A stretch of 64,000 bases of DNA, taken from Panagrolaimus kolymaensis (Eukaryota > Nematoda > Chromadorea > Rhabditida > Panagrolaimidae). The notes under the pieces are model-generated. The model made no database searches, was not told where the DNA came from, and was given only the letters and a program-made list of their open reading frames with translations. Position 1 is the stretch's first letter; each line of letters begins with the position of its first letter. Positions 1 through 10,437 of the stretch are shown one piece after another. Made by a program: the position numbers and the translations under genes. The stretch is taken from the NCBI GenBank assembly GCA_028622995.1, contig JAJQJQ010000002.1, forward strand, positions 7,812,001-7,876,000, written 5' to 3'.

Positions 1-38
1 ATGTTACTATCTTGAAAAATAAATGAAAATAAACAAAC

Positions 39-2750
39 TTCAAGAAGAGGCTTGACTTTCATGTACAATTTCCACCAATCCCAATTTCGAAGTTTTGACC
101 ATGCTAAACCATTTCGTTGAAGAATACGTATGGCATTTGATTGTTCCACGCGACTTTGGTAAAGACGACGAGCAAGAAAGACACGACATTGAGCTTGAAA
201 TTTGACAATTAAACCAGCAAGTTTACCATCACGTTCTTCTTCCATTTTAGCAACAACACCAGCACGAAGAAAGATTTTTGATTGACCAATACGATAAAGA
301 TTCGCATCCATTTCCATTGTCTTCGTCATTTGTTTAACTGCTTCTTTACCATCCATAAATCCTTTGGGTATCAAGTTCGGCGTGAGAATTTCATAGCGAT
401 ATCGGAATTCTTGGAATGGAATACGGCTTGGAAAACCTTGACGACATATGCGAATACCTTCGAGAACACCATTACATCGAAGTTGCTCCAAGACCAGCAA
501 GGAGTTGATTTTTCCTGGCTTCTTTTCATGATTCGGAATAATACATCGAACAAAGTGAGGCACGGTATTGCGAAGAGTAGTCATCAAACGAGAAAGATGT
601 TCTTTATGAAGTTGAGAAACAGTTCGGAACATTCCTTTCTTAGCTCGAGCACCAAACGTGGTTTCAATTTCAGTTGCACCCATACAAGCAAATTCAGCAT
701 CCTTCCAAAGAGTAGCAACAAAAGAATCAGTTGAATTCTGCATCAGAGCTACGACATTTTCATTCAATGGATCCATATTCTTCGTCAACCATTTATCAGC
801 AACATAATCAACACGACCAGCATAATGAACAACAGCGAAATCAGATTTTGAACGAACTTCAGGAACAACAAATTTAGGATGTTTCTCATGATTAGCATTC
901 AGCTTATCAATAAATGATCGATCGGTGGTTTTCGGGAATAAGCATTCTTCATCCAGGAGAGCAAGTATTCCCATAGGCTTTTCGATGAGATCAATAGTTG
1001 GTTGTAAATCAAGTCCAAATTCAATAAACTGCCAATCGATACCTTCACGTTGATATTCTTCTTGTTCATTTATAAACATGGTATTGTTGAAGAGTTGTTG
1101 AAGCTTTTCGTTGGTGTAGTTGATGCATAGTTGTTCGAAGCTGTTTAGATCAAAGATTTCAAAACTAAAAATTAATGATTAAAATAAGTGGTAAATAGCA
1201 AATATCTTACCCAGCAATATCCAAGATACCAATGAATGATGTTCCTTGACGAAGAGTACGATCAAGAGATTTGTTGATACGGTTCACAAGCCATTTGAAA
1301 AGACGTTCATATGTAGCTTTACTTATAGCTTCAGCAGAGAATTCAGCTTGGTCTTTGTTTTGAGCTTTATGAACATATTCACGACCAACTTTGATACGAG
1401 GATTCAAGAAAGCTTTGATAAAATCAGCGACAGGAATTCCCAAAAGATGACAAATTTGTTGAGCCACTCGATCATCAGGAAGGAAAGCTTGATCATTATT
1501 CTTTTCTTGTTGAAATTGTACATTTCCCAGAAGAAGGATGGCGCTAACAGATCGAAGTACAGATGAGATTTCGTCGTCGTCGAAGCCCATAATTTTCATA
1601 GAGCGAACAGTATTGTGGAATTCGGTTTTATCATCGATGTTTGGAAGAACAATGTTGCCATTCTTTAGGAAAGTGTAATCGTCAATAGAATTCAACAAGA
1701 AATTACCTAAAAAAATAAGATAAAAAGTTGCATAAACCATGAAAGAAACTTACTTCGTTCTTCTTGACTTGCTCCAGCTAAGAGTTGATAGAAGATATGG
1801 AAGCTTCGTTCATATTTGGCTTGACGGCACGTTCGAGATTTTTCAAGCAAGTAAAATTCTATGTTTGCACCAGAGATGTATCCACTATTGTCAAAGTTAA
1901 CTCGAATGAACTTTCCCTGCAAACAAGTAACAATGAAAATCATCAAAAATGCATAATATGAAAAACTTACAAAACGAGATGAGTTATCATTCTTGACAGT
2001 CTTGCTGTTACCAAACGCTTCGAGAATTGGATTCGCTTGAAGAAGTTGCTTTTCGAGTTCACCCTAAAACGAGTTTTTGTTAGGAGATCAAAGATATGAA
2101 GAAGAACATACTTTTTCATTAGAATCAGAATTCTTATTGTATCGACCAGTACCAGCAACATGAGCCAAATATTGAATAACTTTTTTCGTATTTTCCGTTT
2201 TACCAGCTCCTGATTCGCCAGTACATAAGATTGATTGATCATCACGACGTTGAAGCATCGAACGATAAGCAGCGTCAGCAATTGCAAAGATATGTGGAGG
2301 AAGATCTCGACGTTTCTTGTTCTTGTAGGCTACGATAAGTTCTTCAGAATAAATAGGAAGACGTTTGTACGGGTTCATAACAACACAGAAAAGACCAGAA
2401 TATGTCTAAAAACGTGAAATATGAGTGAGAAAAGTAAAAAAATAAAAGAAACATACGTAGATTAAATCAGAATAATATCTTGACTTCAAGTTGTAAAGCA
2501 CAGATGCATCATTCAAACATGAGAGGTCAGCCATATCCTCAGTCTTATCAAACTTTGGAGGGTTCATCTTCTGACAATCCGCGATGCTAACATTCATACG
2601 AACACCAGTTTCCAGGACTTCCACAAGAGCTTTGCCATCCTTTTCTTCGATGATTGAACCAGAGATGAATCCTTCTTTTTCATCAGGAACCCATATCAAG
2701 TTCTTCTTGCTCCAATCAGCAGGCAATATATTAGTTTTGTTTTTGGTCAT
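39..2750 (-). CDS. Non-muscle myosin II heavy chain, motor domain (3'-partial)
   Basis: Actin-based motor of the cortical cytoskeleton (cytokinesis, cell shape). Six exons are visible: 2750-2457, 2405-2112, 2063-1971, 1916-1754, 1706-1211 and 1164-39. Together they give 822 codons in frame, with a GT donor at 38, so the rod domain lies beyond the left edge. The N-terminal SH3-like segment is followed by the P-loop GESGAGKT, switch I (NDNSSRFGKF), switch II (DIAGFE), the actin-binding region ending HFVRCIIPN, the converter and the first IQ motif ([19 protein letters not shown]). [15 protein letters not shown] and [18 protein letters not shown] are typical of the NMY-1/NMY-2/zipper class rather than of nematode muscle myosins. 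The ATG at 2750 sits three bases after a TTTTAG acceptor, so it may be a trans-spliced first exon or an upstream coding exon may exist. Family assignment is firm; the exact paralogue is not. Confidence 0.95.
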
Positions 2751-3342
2751 ACCTAAAATGATGAAATTGGTTAATTATGAAAAAAATAGACCACGGAAAT
2801 GGATAACTAATAACCGAAGGAAAAAAATTACGAAGGATGCAAAAAAAGGATGTTTGTTAGAGCTTGAAAAAAATGCTAACTTTGAAATGAATGAATGAAT
2901 GAAAGGAAAGCAACGAAACAGTAATGCAAAAAGATGCACTAACACTCATTCATTCGCGTCATGAAAAAAAGAGTGAAGCGCAAGTTTAAATTTTTTTTGT
3001 TGCTTTATTGAAAAAAGCCTTACTTTTTTTTCTAGCGGTCATTTCTAAATTACTTTGTTTTGATAACTTTTACATACATACTTTAAATCGCTTTTTTTGT
3101 TAATTGATTTTCATTAACTTTGATTATCATCCATCCAAGCTAATTGATAGTTTTTCTTTAATTGTGAACATTATTTTTGCTACATGTTTTGTTGCATGAA
3201 AAAACTTTCTAAACATACAGGTGAATGAAAGATTTACTTTATTCAAGTTTGACTGACGATAATCAAATAACTTATGCAATAGCTTTAGCGTTTGAAACTT
3301 CGGTAAACAAAAAAAGTAAGAAGGGTGAACGCATTTTTAAAT
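2751..3342. other. Intergenic / myosin upstream region
   Basis: No convincing coding exon is seen on either strand. It holds AATG/ATTC tetranucleotide runs near 2887-2960 and T-rich stretches. It should contain the promoter and possibly an upstream exon of the myosin gene. Confidence 0.5.
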
Positions 3343-4031
3343 TTACTGTTTCCAAGCTGTAATGAGTTCATATGAATTTTTATGAGGCTTTAAAATAGTT
3401 ACAAGTTCACGAGAATAACCCCAAAAATCTTTTGTTTTCCATAAATGCCGATGTCCACGTAAATCAAATTGTTTTCCAAGATAATTCGAAGCTATGAGAT
3501 TTTGTTTTAAACTTGAAATAAGATCATTATGGGTTTTACAAATCTTTCCGATGCTTATCAAATATGTGCTGAATTCCACGGCCATCATGATAATTCATAG
3601 CAAAAAGCTAAAAGTGGATGGAAATATTTAATTTTGTTTTGGATCTAACAAACTAACTTTAACATTTTCCCCAAATTGATGAGGTAAATAACAGATATCT
3701 TGTTTCAGAACTTCTTCAAGTACAAATATAAAATCCTCTGAATAATTTTGGGGATCTTCGAGGTTTGTTGAGTCGTCTAAAAAAGTTGCACTTTTTTAGT
3801 TTTTAAATGTATAAATATGAAATGGCAGAGATATTTTTGATTTACTTCAAAAAAGGGTTTAAAAAATTTGACAAAGTCCAAAGTTTCTCCAAACCAAACT
3901 TTTCTAAAACACCAACCTTCTTTTAAAATTTCTTCAGTCACGCCAAAATATTTGTTATAAATATTATTTATTCCATTCTGAATCTATTTGAATAATAATG
4001 AACAAATAAATGCTTTGATGCTTTCAAGCAT
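3343..4031 (-). pseudogene. Broken copy A of the tandem RH/ELITA family
   Basis: First member of a five-copy array; its closest relative is the copy at 5288-5947. The three-exon layout is recognisable: hydrophobic start at 4031, a middle exon ending DICYLPHQFGENVK, and a last exon ending SYELITAWKQ at 3343. Two lesions are visible. An in-frame TAG interrupts the N-terminal hydrophobic segment (near residue 16), and the last exon lacks about 20 bases between the IFDKHR region and KICKTHND compared with the neighbouring copy, which shifts the frame. The downstream part is otherwise well conserved (RHLWKTKDFWGYSRELVTIL), so inactivation looks recent. A sequencing or assembly error at both places is possible but unlikely. 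Confidence 0.75.
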
Positions 4032-4273
4032 TGTAAAAGAAGAAAGAAAAAAATCAATGCGTCCCGTTATTTTATTTTTTTGTTATGGAATCAAACAGAA
4101 AAATAAAAACAAAAATTCTTACAACATCATCTTCTTCACAATTTTTCAATAACACTTTTATCGATATCCTTTTTTTATTATTATAAATCAAAGTTACAAC
4201 AAGCAAACAAAAAAAAAAGAAGGAATGAATGTGAATAAAGAAAAAAAGCTTCGAAAAAATTCATGGCAATTAA

Positions 4274-5080
4274 TTACCAAAAAGTTGAAAAAGAAACTTT
4301 AGGTTTTCTATTTTGTTTTGGCCATTCTTGAAGCATTTTTTGAACTGCTGCTTCTAACTTATGATAACCATCTTCGGTAGTATTATCATAAAAATGAATA
4401 TCAGCCCCACGAGGAGATGTATTTTTCTTTATAAAATTACAGAGAACCGAAGGATCCATTTCGTCATCAAATTTAAAAGTATCAACAACAAATTCAAAAA
4501 ATTTATCATTAAAATTCAATGAGTTTATTTTTTCTATGATTTCTTCGGTTAAATTTTCACGATCCTTTTGACGATAATGAAAAACATTGATGTTTGGAAG
4601 CTTTGAAATAAGATCAACAATTGTAAATGGTTTATTTGAATCATTATTTGTGATTGTTACATTAAACCATCCAACTTCATCAAGGCGTTTTGAGATTAGC
4701 AAAAAATCAATGTCATTGTAAGATAAAATTACATTTTGCAAAAGTAAGTTCTTTAAATCACAGCGATAAAGACCATCTCGAATAAACGTTTTTGTAATAC
4801 GATGATAGAGTCCATATGTAAGCCAATATTGAATCTCTGGTAGGAAATAAATATCCTGACTATCTTCCCCAATATAGTGAAGTTTACCTCTGTGATCCGT
4901 AACACTTGTGTCCATAATTATGAGTTTCTTTTTGGCAAAAAAATATTTGCATGTTTGTTGAAGCTTTTGATATCCCAAAGCTGAAGAAGATGGACGTTCA
5001 GTGATGTAACAAATGAGAGAATATGGAAGCAAAAAATATTGACGAGATGGGGATGTAAATGAAAAGGTAGAATTAGTCAT
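4274..5080 (-). CDS. F-box-like protein, intronless member of a nematode family
   Basis: A single open frame of 268 aa starting at ATG 5080. It is homologous to the two four-exon genes at 53256-54449 and 54852-56019. Shared blocks are KLQQTCKYFFAKKKL (the F-box-like helix region, about residues 38-55), a YRCD block (about 105), a short helix corresponding to NDIDFLL, and KLPNINVF (about 160), followed by a C-terminal helix LQEW. Such proteins usually act as Skp1-Cullin substrate adaptors, but the F-box match here is weak and I infer it only from family resemblance. It sits inside the unrelated tandem array, between copies A and B. It lacks all three introns of its relatives, which suggests retroposition or intron loss. 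Confidence 0.65.
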   Translation of the reverse strand: MTNSTFSFTSPSRQYFLLPYSLICYITERPSSSALGYQKLQQTCKYFFAKKKLIIMDTSVTDHRGKLHYIGEDSQDIYFLPEIQYWLTYGLYHRITKTFIRDGLYRCDLKNLLLQNVILSYNDIDFLLISKRLDEVGWFNVTITNNDSNKPFTIVDLISKLPNINVFHYRQKDRENLTEEIIEKINSLNFNDKFFEFVVDTFKFDDEMDPSVLCNFIKKNTSPRGADIHFYDNTTEDGYHKLEAAVQKMLQEWPKQNRKPKVSFSTFW

Positions 5081-5287
5081 AGCTTTTCAATTTTTGGTGG
5101 TAGCGGAGTAATATGATTAGCAAAAGATATAAATAAATTAGATAAGTAAGTAAGTGTAAACACTTGAAAATAAAGGATGCAACCCCTAAAAGGCAAAATC
5201 AATGAACGAATCTCATATTTTGTTGTTTACCTTTTTCATAAAAAAAATTTTTTTTCATATGCACTTCGAAGATGAACTTAATTTTCC

Positions 5288-5947
5288 TCAAAATGAACTT
5301 TCAGTTGAATTTTTATAAGCTGTAATGAGCTCAAAATAATCTTTATGAGGCTTTAAAATAGTTACAAGTTCACGAGAATAACCCCAAAAATCTTTAGTTT
5401 TCCATAAATGCTTTTGCCCGCGTAAATCATATTCTCTTCCTATGTAATTAAAATCTTTGAGATTTTGTTTTAAACTTGAAATAAGATCATTATGGGTTTT
5501 ACAAATCTTTGAAGGTTCATCAAATTGCTCCTTGTGTCTTTCAAAAATGTGTGTAATACCGCGTTCTCGATTGTCAAGAATAGCAATAAGCTAAAAAAGA
5601 TGTAAAGTATAAAGCTTGATTTATACTAATTTTTTCGCCGACAAACAAACTAACTTTAATATTATCACCAAATTGAGGAGGTAAATAACAAATGTATCGT
5701 CGTTTTTCTTGGACATTAATTACATTTATCTCATATACCTTTGAAGGCTGGTATTCTTTTGGTTTATCGAAAGGTGAAACTAAAAATTAAATTTTGGAAT
5801 CCACAAGCATAATCTGGAAGAAAGCATACCATCATCAATGTCATAACTTTCTTCGATAGTACCAAAAATGATAGTATAAATTTTAGTAATTCCAAAATAA
5901 ATATAATGGAGTGATAAGTAAACTAATTCTTTAATCATTTCAAACAT
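5288..5947 (-). CDS. Tandem RH/ELITA family, copy B (unknown function)
   Basis: Exons 5947-5830, 5779-5655 and 5590-5288 give 181 aa. The N-terminus (about residues 1-30) is hydrophobic and rich in Tyr/Ile, consistent with a membrane anchor or signal. The middle exon ends with the family motif ICYLPPQFGDNIK. The last exon carries the conserved domain: RGITHIFERHKEQF, then KICKTHNDLISSLKQNL, then HLWKTKDFWGYSRELVTIL, then FELITAYK at the end. Intron phases (1 and 0) are the same in all five copies. No database family is recognised with certainty. The order helix with R-H, helix, and three strands ending in T-A-[YFW]-K resembles BECR/barnase-type RNase folds of bacterial toxins, which is only a hypothesis. 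It is the closest relative of broken copy A. Confidence 0.75.
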
Positions 5948-6121
5948 TGTAACAATAATAAATATCCAAGAAAAAAAGCAATTTTATGAATAATTTTTTT
6001 GTAAATCGATTTCACAATCGCCTCGGGATAGAAAAATGAAAATTTGGTAAAAAAAACTTCAAACACGCAGACAGCAGAGATTTTTCTTTAAAATATTTAA
6101 AACTTGTCGAAGTATTTCTTT

Positions 6122-6331
6122 TTAATATCTTTTTGATGACATTTTGTATCTCTTTTTGACTTTCATATTGCGCAAAAAGAACACTTTTGACCTTTTCGAA
6201 CTTCCATAAATCTTGCTCTTTGGAACTAAAACATTGTATGTAAGTTGAATTGCATAATTGTGGTATTTAAAAATTTTTGAAAGTTCACAAAGAAAGTCAA
6301 AATTAAATTTTATCGTTAAATTTGAAATCAT
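6122..6331 (-). other. Small ATG-initiated ORF of doubtful status (69 aa)
   Basis: A Lys/Tyr-rich 69-residue frame starting at ATG 6331, between copies B and C. The sequence around it is more complex than plain intergenic DNA, and a second frame over part of the same stretch also reads as charged and protein-like. It could therefore be a decayed fragment of a neighbouring gene. No homology to the flanking family was evident by eye. Confidence 0.2.
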
Positions 6332-6374
6332 TTTTATTAATTGGATCAGTAAATTAATAAAAAGAAAAGAAGAT

Positions 6375-7207
6375 TTATTTTACAGAGAACCTTGTTCGTT
6401 TATAAGCAGTAATTAATTCAAAATTATTTCCATCTCCACCGCCACGTGGTTCCATAACAGTTACAAGATGTTGTGATTTTCCATTTGCATTTTTTGTTTC
6501 CCAAATATATCGATTGCCTTTAGCATGAATTTCTTGACCAACAAATTTTGATGGAATAAGATTTTGCTGAAGACTTTTTATAATATGTTTTTCATTAGAA
6601 AATGAAGAAGTTGTTGTTGTTGCAATAAAATCGCGTTCATGTCTTTCATGAACATGTTTGATTCCACGAGCTTGATTATTAATGGCAGTGTAAAGCTAAA
6701 AAAATAAGTATGGGATTTAGAATATTTGAAATTAATAGTTTTGGACTAACTTTAGCATTTTTACCAAATTCTTTTGGTAACTTGCAAATTTCTTGTTTTA
6801 CTTCAACTGGGGTTGATCGATAATGAGGTGTGTGTAATTTCTTGATCGGATTTCCAAATGTTTTATTCGCTTGCCGATTGTTGTTATATGAACCTAAAGA
6901 AAATGGTGGTAAATGAAAATACCAATGTGAAATTTATCAAGCTTTGAAAAAAAAACTAGCCTTGGTTGTTGGATGCATGAACTTGCCGATTGAAAGAATA
7001 AGAATTTTGATTATTTTTATTTCGAGTTTGTCGACGTTGCTGGTGCTTTTGACGATACAATGAATACCCGAAAATAAATAATGCACGCGCAATTTTTACT
7101 ATGAAACAGCATAAAATAAATGCATATTTGAGTAAAATCGATATTGCAACAAAAAGAATAACTAAGACTTCTAATAAAGTTTCAACGAATCCTTTAGGTT
7201 TTGCCAT
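6375..7207 (-). CDS. Tandem RH/ELITA family, copy C (unknown function)
   Basis: Exons 7207-6961, 6893-6751 and 6695-6375 give 236 aa from ATG 7207. Residues about 8-45 form one or two hydrophobic membrane segments (LLEVLVILFVAISILL, FILCCFIVKIARALFIF). A basic and Gln/Asn-rich linker follows (KHQQRRQTRNKNNQN), then EICKLPKEFGKNAK, then the C-terminal domain with GIKHVHERHERDFIA, NRYIWETKNANGK, HLVTVMEP and NFELITAYKR. The first intron appears to use a GC donor (CAAG/GCTAGT): a GT donor a few bases on would give the wrong phase and a stop, while GC keeps the phase-1 junction of copies B, D and E. Topology predicts a membrane-anchored protein with a soluble C-terminal domain. Function unknown. 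Confidence 0.75.
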
Positions 7208-7508
7208 AATTTTTTCCAACAAATATTAAATTTTGGTAAAATCACATGGAAATAAAATATGGAACGCTTTTGCTACAAGCCACAACACAAGCCAAAAGCA
7301 GTAAACACACTTGTAAATGAAGATGTATGTGTTCTCTACAGCAATGGTTGAATTCAGTCGCACATTTACTAACAACAACAAAAAAATACACGTCCGCTTT
7401 AAAAAAAGGCAAAGATTGGATGCAAGCGAACGCTGCTTCCAATGCATGTATAAAAAGAGAGTTGGGCAATGTTAGAGAAAAAATGTGTCAAATAAAAACA
7501 TAATAATC

Positions 7509-8502
7509 TCAACTCCACATTCCCCAAGAATTTTCATTTAATATTCTCCTCTTGAATTTAAGGATTGGTTTTGGTCGTTTAAAAGCAGTAATTAATTCAT
7601 ACACATTTCCACCAAAACTTCGAGGTTCAATAACGGTTACAAGATGCTTTGCTCTTCCTTGAAGATCATTTGTTTCCCAAATGTATCGTTTGCCTTTAAC
7701 ATGAGCTTCATAACTAACAAATTTTGATGGAATAAGATTTTCTTGAAGGCTTTTTAAAACGTTGTTTTCTGAAACATTGTAGGAAGCAACAAAATCGCTT
7801 TCATGCCTTATTAGAATATGTTTGGTTCCACGCTTTTCGTTATTGATGGCAGAATAAAGCTAAAAAAATATTATTTTTAATTACTGCAAAATAAAATCTT
7901 ACAGTAGCATTTTCACCAAATTCATTTGTTGGTAAACAGCAAATTACTTGTTTATCGGTTCTTGTGGAAAAATGCTTTGGTGTAGCTATGGGATTTTTAA
8001 TCTCATGAGATTCTGTAGAGACTTGATATCTTTGAAATAAATTACCATTTTCATATCGTTGTTGTGCCGCTGCTGCTTGTGGTTGATTATAATTTGAGGA
8101 CTCGTAAAAATATTGAGAACGGGGATTATTTTCATGGTTGGGCCGATAAATATTTTGCAAACGTGAAGTCGCTGAAATAAGAAAGATTCAATGTCAGATT
8201 TCTATGTTCAAAAACTTAAATAATTGAGAGAAAAAAAACAAACTTGGCGTAACTGGGGAGTTGTAAGAATTGTATGATCGATAACTATCACGCTGATTGT
8301 GATTATCATAACTATTTTGATTTGTCTGATAACTCCGTTGTTGTTGTAAGTGTGAAGTATTTCTATTAAAGCTAGTTGGTGCAGGTCTTTCGGGGGTTGA
8401 AAATAAATTAAATATGTATGAGATAGATTTGTAAAATATTAACCCAACAAAAACCATAAAGATCCATGTTAAAAATGTTTCAATATACATAACCGTTGGC
8501 AT
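7509..8502 (-). CDS. Tandem RH/ELITA family, copy D (unknown function)
   Basis: Exons 8502-8244, 8171-7903 and 7859-7509 give 292 aa, the longest of the array. One clear transmembrane segment lies at about residues 8-32 (FLTWIFMVFVGLIFYK). A long low-complexity linker follows, rich in Asn, Gln, Ser, Tyr and Arg (NSYDNHNQRDSYRSYNSYNS; an AAAAQQ run), which explains its extra length. It then has VICCLPTNEFGENAT and the C-terminal domain: GTKHILIRHESDFVA, KSLQENLIPSKFV, KRYIWETNDLQGR, HLVTVIEP and YELITAFKRP. The linker diverges freely between copies while the C-terminal domain is kept, so selection acts on the latter. Function unknown. Confidence 0.75.
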
Positions 8503-8925
8503 CGAGAAAAAAAATTAACACAAAAAAAATAAAAGTTTACTTTATTTATAAAAAAAGAGTGTCAAGTTTTAGTTTAATAAATGCTTATTTAATCCGCTTT
8601 TTTCTTTCTTTCACAAATAATAAGCAACACTAGAAAGGTGAGTTTACCTTCACACACTAACTACAAATGTGAAACATACTTTGTATGGTTGCTGTAGCAG
8701 CAACAGCAAGGTTAAAAGCCATATACAAACAAACGCTTTGCAATGAAATTAAACTTCTTGAGTATTAGCAAAAGCAAAAGAAAAATTAAAGGTTATCTGG
8801 AAAAAAAGTGCTTTCAGCACAATTTGTGCCACATTTAAAAAAAATTGTAGTTTTGCTTCTTGGAGTAAATCTTTTTGTGGGAGTGGAATTCATTAATTTA
8901 TTTACAGTATCAACTTTAAAAAATC
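8503..8925. other. Intergenic spacer in the tandem array
   Basis: No coding exon is supported. AT-rich with homopolymer A/T runs; presumably the promoter of copy D and the 3' flank of copy E. Confidence 0.4.
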
Positions 8926-9903
8926 TTATAAATGTATGTGTTTCAAAGATATGTTTGGTCGTTTATAAGCCGTAATTAATTCATAATCGTCTTTTCCTTT
9001 ACATGGTTCCATAACAGTTACAAGCTGCTTTAAATTCCCTCTCGAATCGGTGGAATCCCAAATGAATCTAATTTTTCTTTGATGGATTTCTTCTCCAATA
9101 AATTTTGATAAAATAAGATTTTCTTCAAGGCTTTTGAAAATTAATTTTTCATCATCAATTGATGAAGTTTTTGTTGCTACAAAATCGCTTCCATGCCTCG
9201 AATAAATACGCTTGATTCCTCGTTCTTGGTTATTAATAGCAGCGTAAAGCTGAAAAAAAAAAGTTCATTGATTGATGGTTAAAAAAAAGCAACAACAGCA
9301 AAGCTTCAACAAAAGCTTATTTGGATGAAAAAAACACTCACCTTTGCATTGCTTCCAAATTCATTGGGTAAATAACAAATTTCTCGTTTTGTATCATCCG
9401 TAACAGAAGAATACTGTGGATTATGCAATTTTCTTATTCCATTGTTTTTTATTGCCTGTCTTTGTTGGTTATAAATGTATGAATCTAAAAAACAGCAAAA
9501 ATATGAATGTACGTACGCGAAAGCAAGGGTTTCTTAAAACAGGGATGCTTTAAAAAGTTAAGTTCAAAAGAAACTAAATTAACTAAATTTGGACATTTGT
9601 TTGATTTCGAAACAAATCAATACTAGTACTTCCATCAATCAAACAAGAAAAATCCAAACCTGAATAACCTGAATCATAACCATCAGAATCATAATTGCAA
9701 GAGTGATTTCTCTGTGATTCATGTTTAAGTGGAATTTCGCCAAAAAATGACCAAATATAATTCAATATTGTGTAAGCTAATTTTGCTGCGATGAAACAAA
9801 AATAAAATAAATATTTGAGAAAAAAAGATAAATTAACTAAAATAAATATCAAAATGCGAAGTGAAGTTGCAATACCATCTTTTAATTTATTCATCTTTAC
9901 CAT
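8926..9903 (-). CDS. Tandem RH/ELITA family, copy E (unknown function)
   Basis: Exons 9903-9660, 9484-9342 and 9249-8926 give 236 aa. The N-terminus has two hydrophobic stretches (about residues 15-50: LRILIFILVNLSFFLKYLF and CFIAAKLAYTILNYIW). A short Asp/Ser/Gly/Tyr linker follows (YDSDGYDSGYS), then EICYLPNEFGSNAK, then GIKRIYSRHGSDFVA, KSLEENLILSKFIG, IRFIWDSTDSRGN, LVTVMEP and DYELITAYKRP. The long first intron (175 bp) contains an open frame running past the donor, but only splicing at 9660 restores the family reading frame. This is the upstream-most copy of the array (all on - strand). Function unknown. Confidence 0.75.
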
Positions 9904-10437
9904 GGCTATAATACTTTTACAAAAATTAGTTTAAGATATGATGAATCAATGATGAATCAATAACATTGAGATGAGAAAGCTTCGATCAATCCAAAAAAAT
10001 AATAGCGCGCATTTGCAACGAATGCGACCATTCGTTCAATCACAACAGCAGCACTGTCAAATTTTCTTTTGTCGCACCGCACATTCGATAAAAAAAAAGA
10101 AAGACACGTCGGTTTTAGAAAAGGAAAACAAGAAAGAGAGAGCTTTAGTGGCAGAGAAGGCCATCCTGCTGCTGCCTTGCCAGGTTAGAGAGAGAAAAAA
10201 AGACTCATTTCAAAACGACCTTTGCCTTTCCAAAGTGTTTCAATTCAAAAGTTTAAATCAAAAACAATTCCCATCATAATAAAAGCATGAAACAGTGAGA
10301 AATATAATACAATAATTTAATAGTTTATTAATAAAATTACATGATACAAAACAAACAAATGACTAAAACCCAATGATTTATTATTTTTTGGTAATACAAA
10401 ACTTCCATTTGAGATGAGACACATCTCAAATAGCAGC
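9904..10437. other. Intergenic between tandem array and TM9SF2
   Basis: A + strand frame of about 100 codons (9971-10279) exists but looks non-coding: no splice partner, no hydrophobic or motif structure, biased composition. Otherwise A-rich sequence with the 3' end of TM9SF2. Confidence 0.4.

Noticed and set aside
7226..7469. Two overlapping Cys/Leu-rich minus-strand frames between copies C and D
   Set aside because: Two frames over the same stretch look equally hydrophobic, and neither has splice or family support; probably promoter DNA of copy C.
9971..10279. 102-codon plus-strand frame upstream of the tandem array
   Set aside because: Lys/Gln-biased composition, no motif, no splice partner, no TATA or acceptor nearby.
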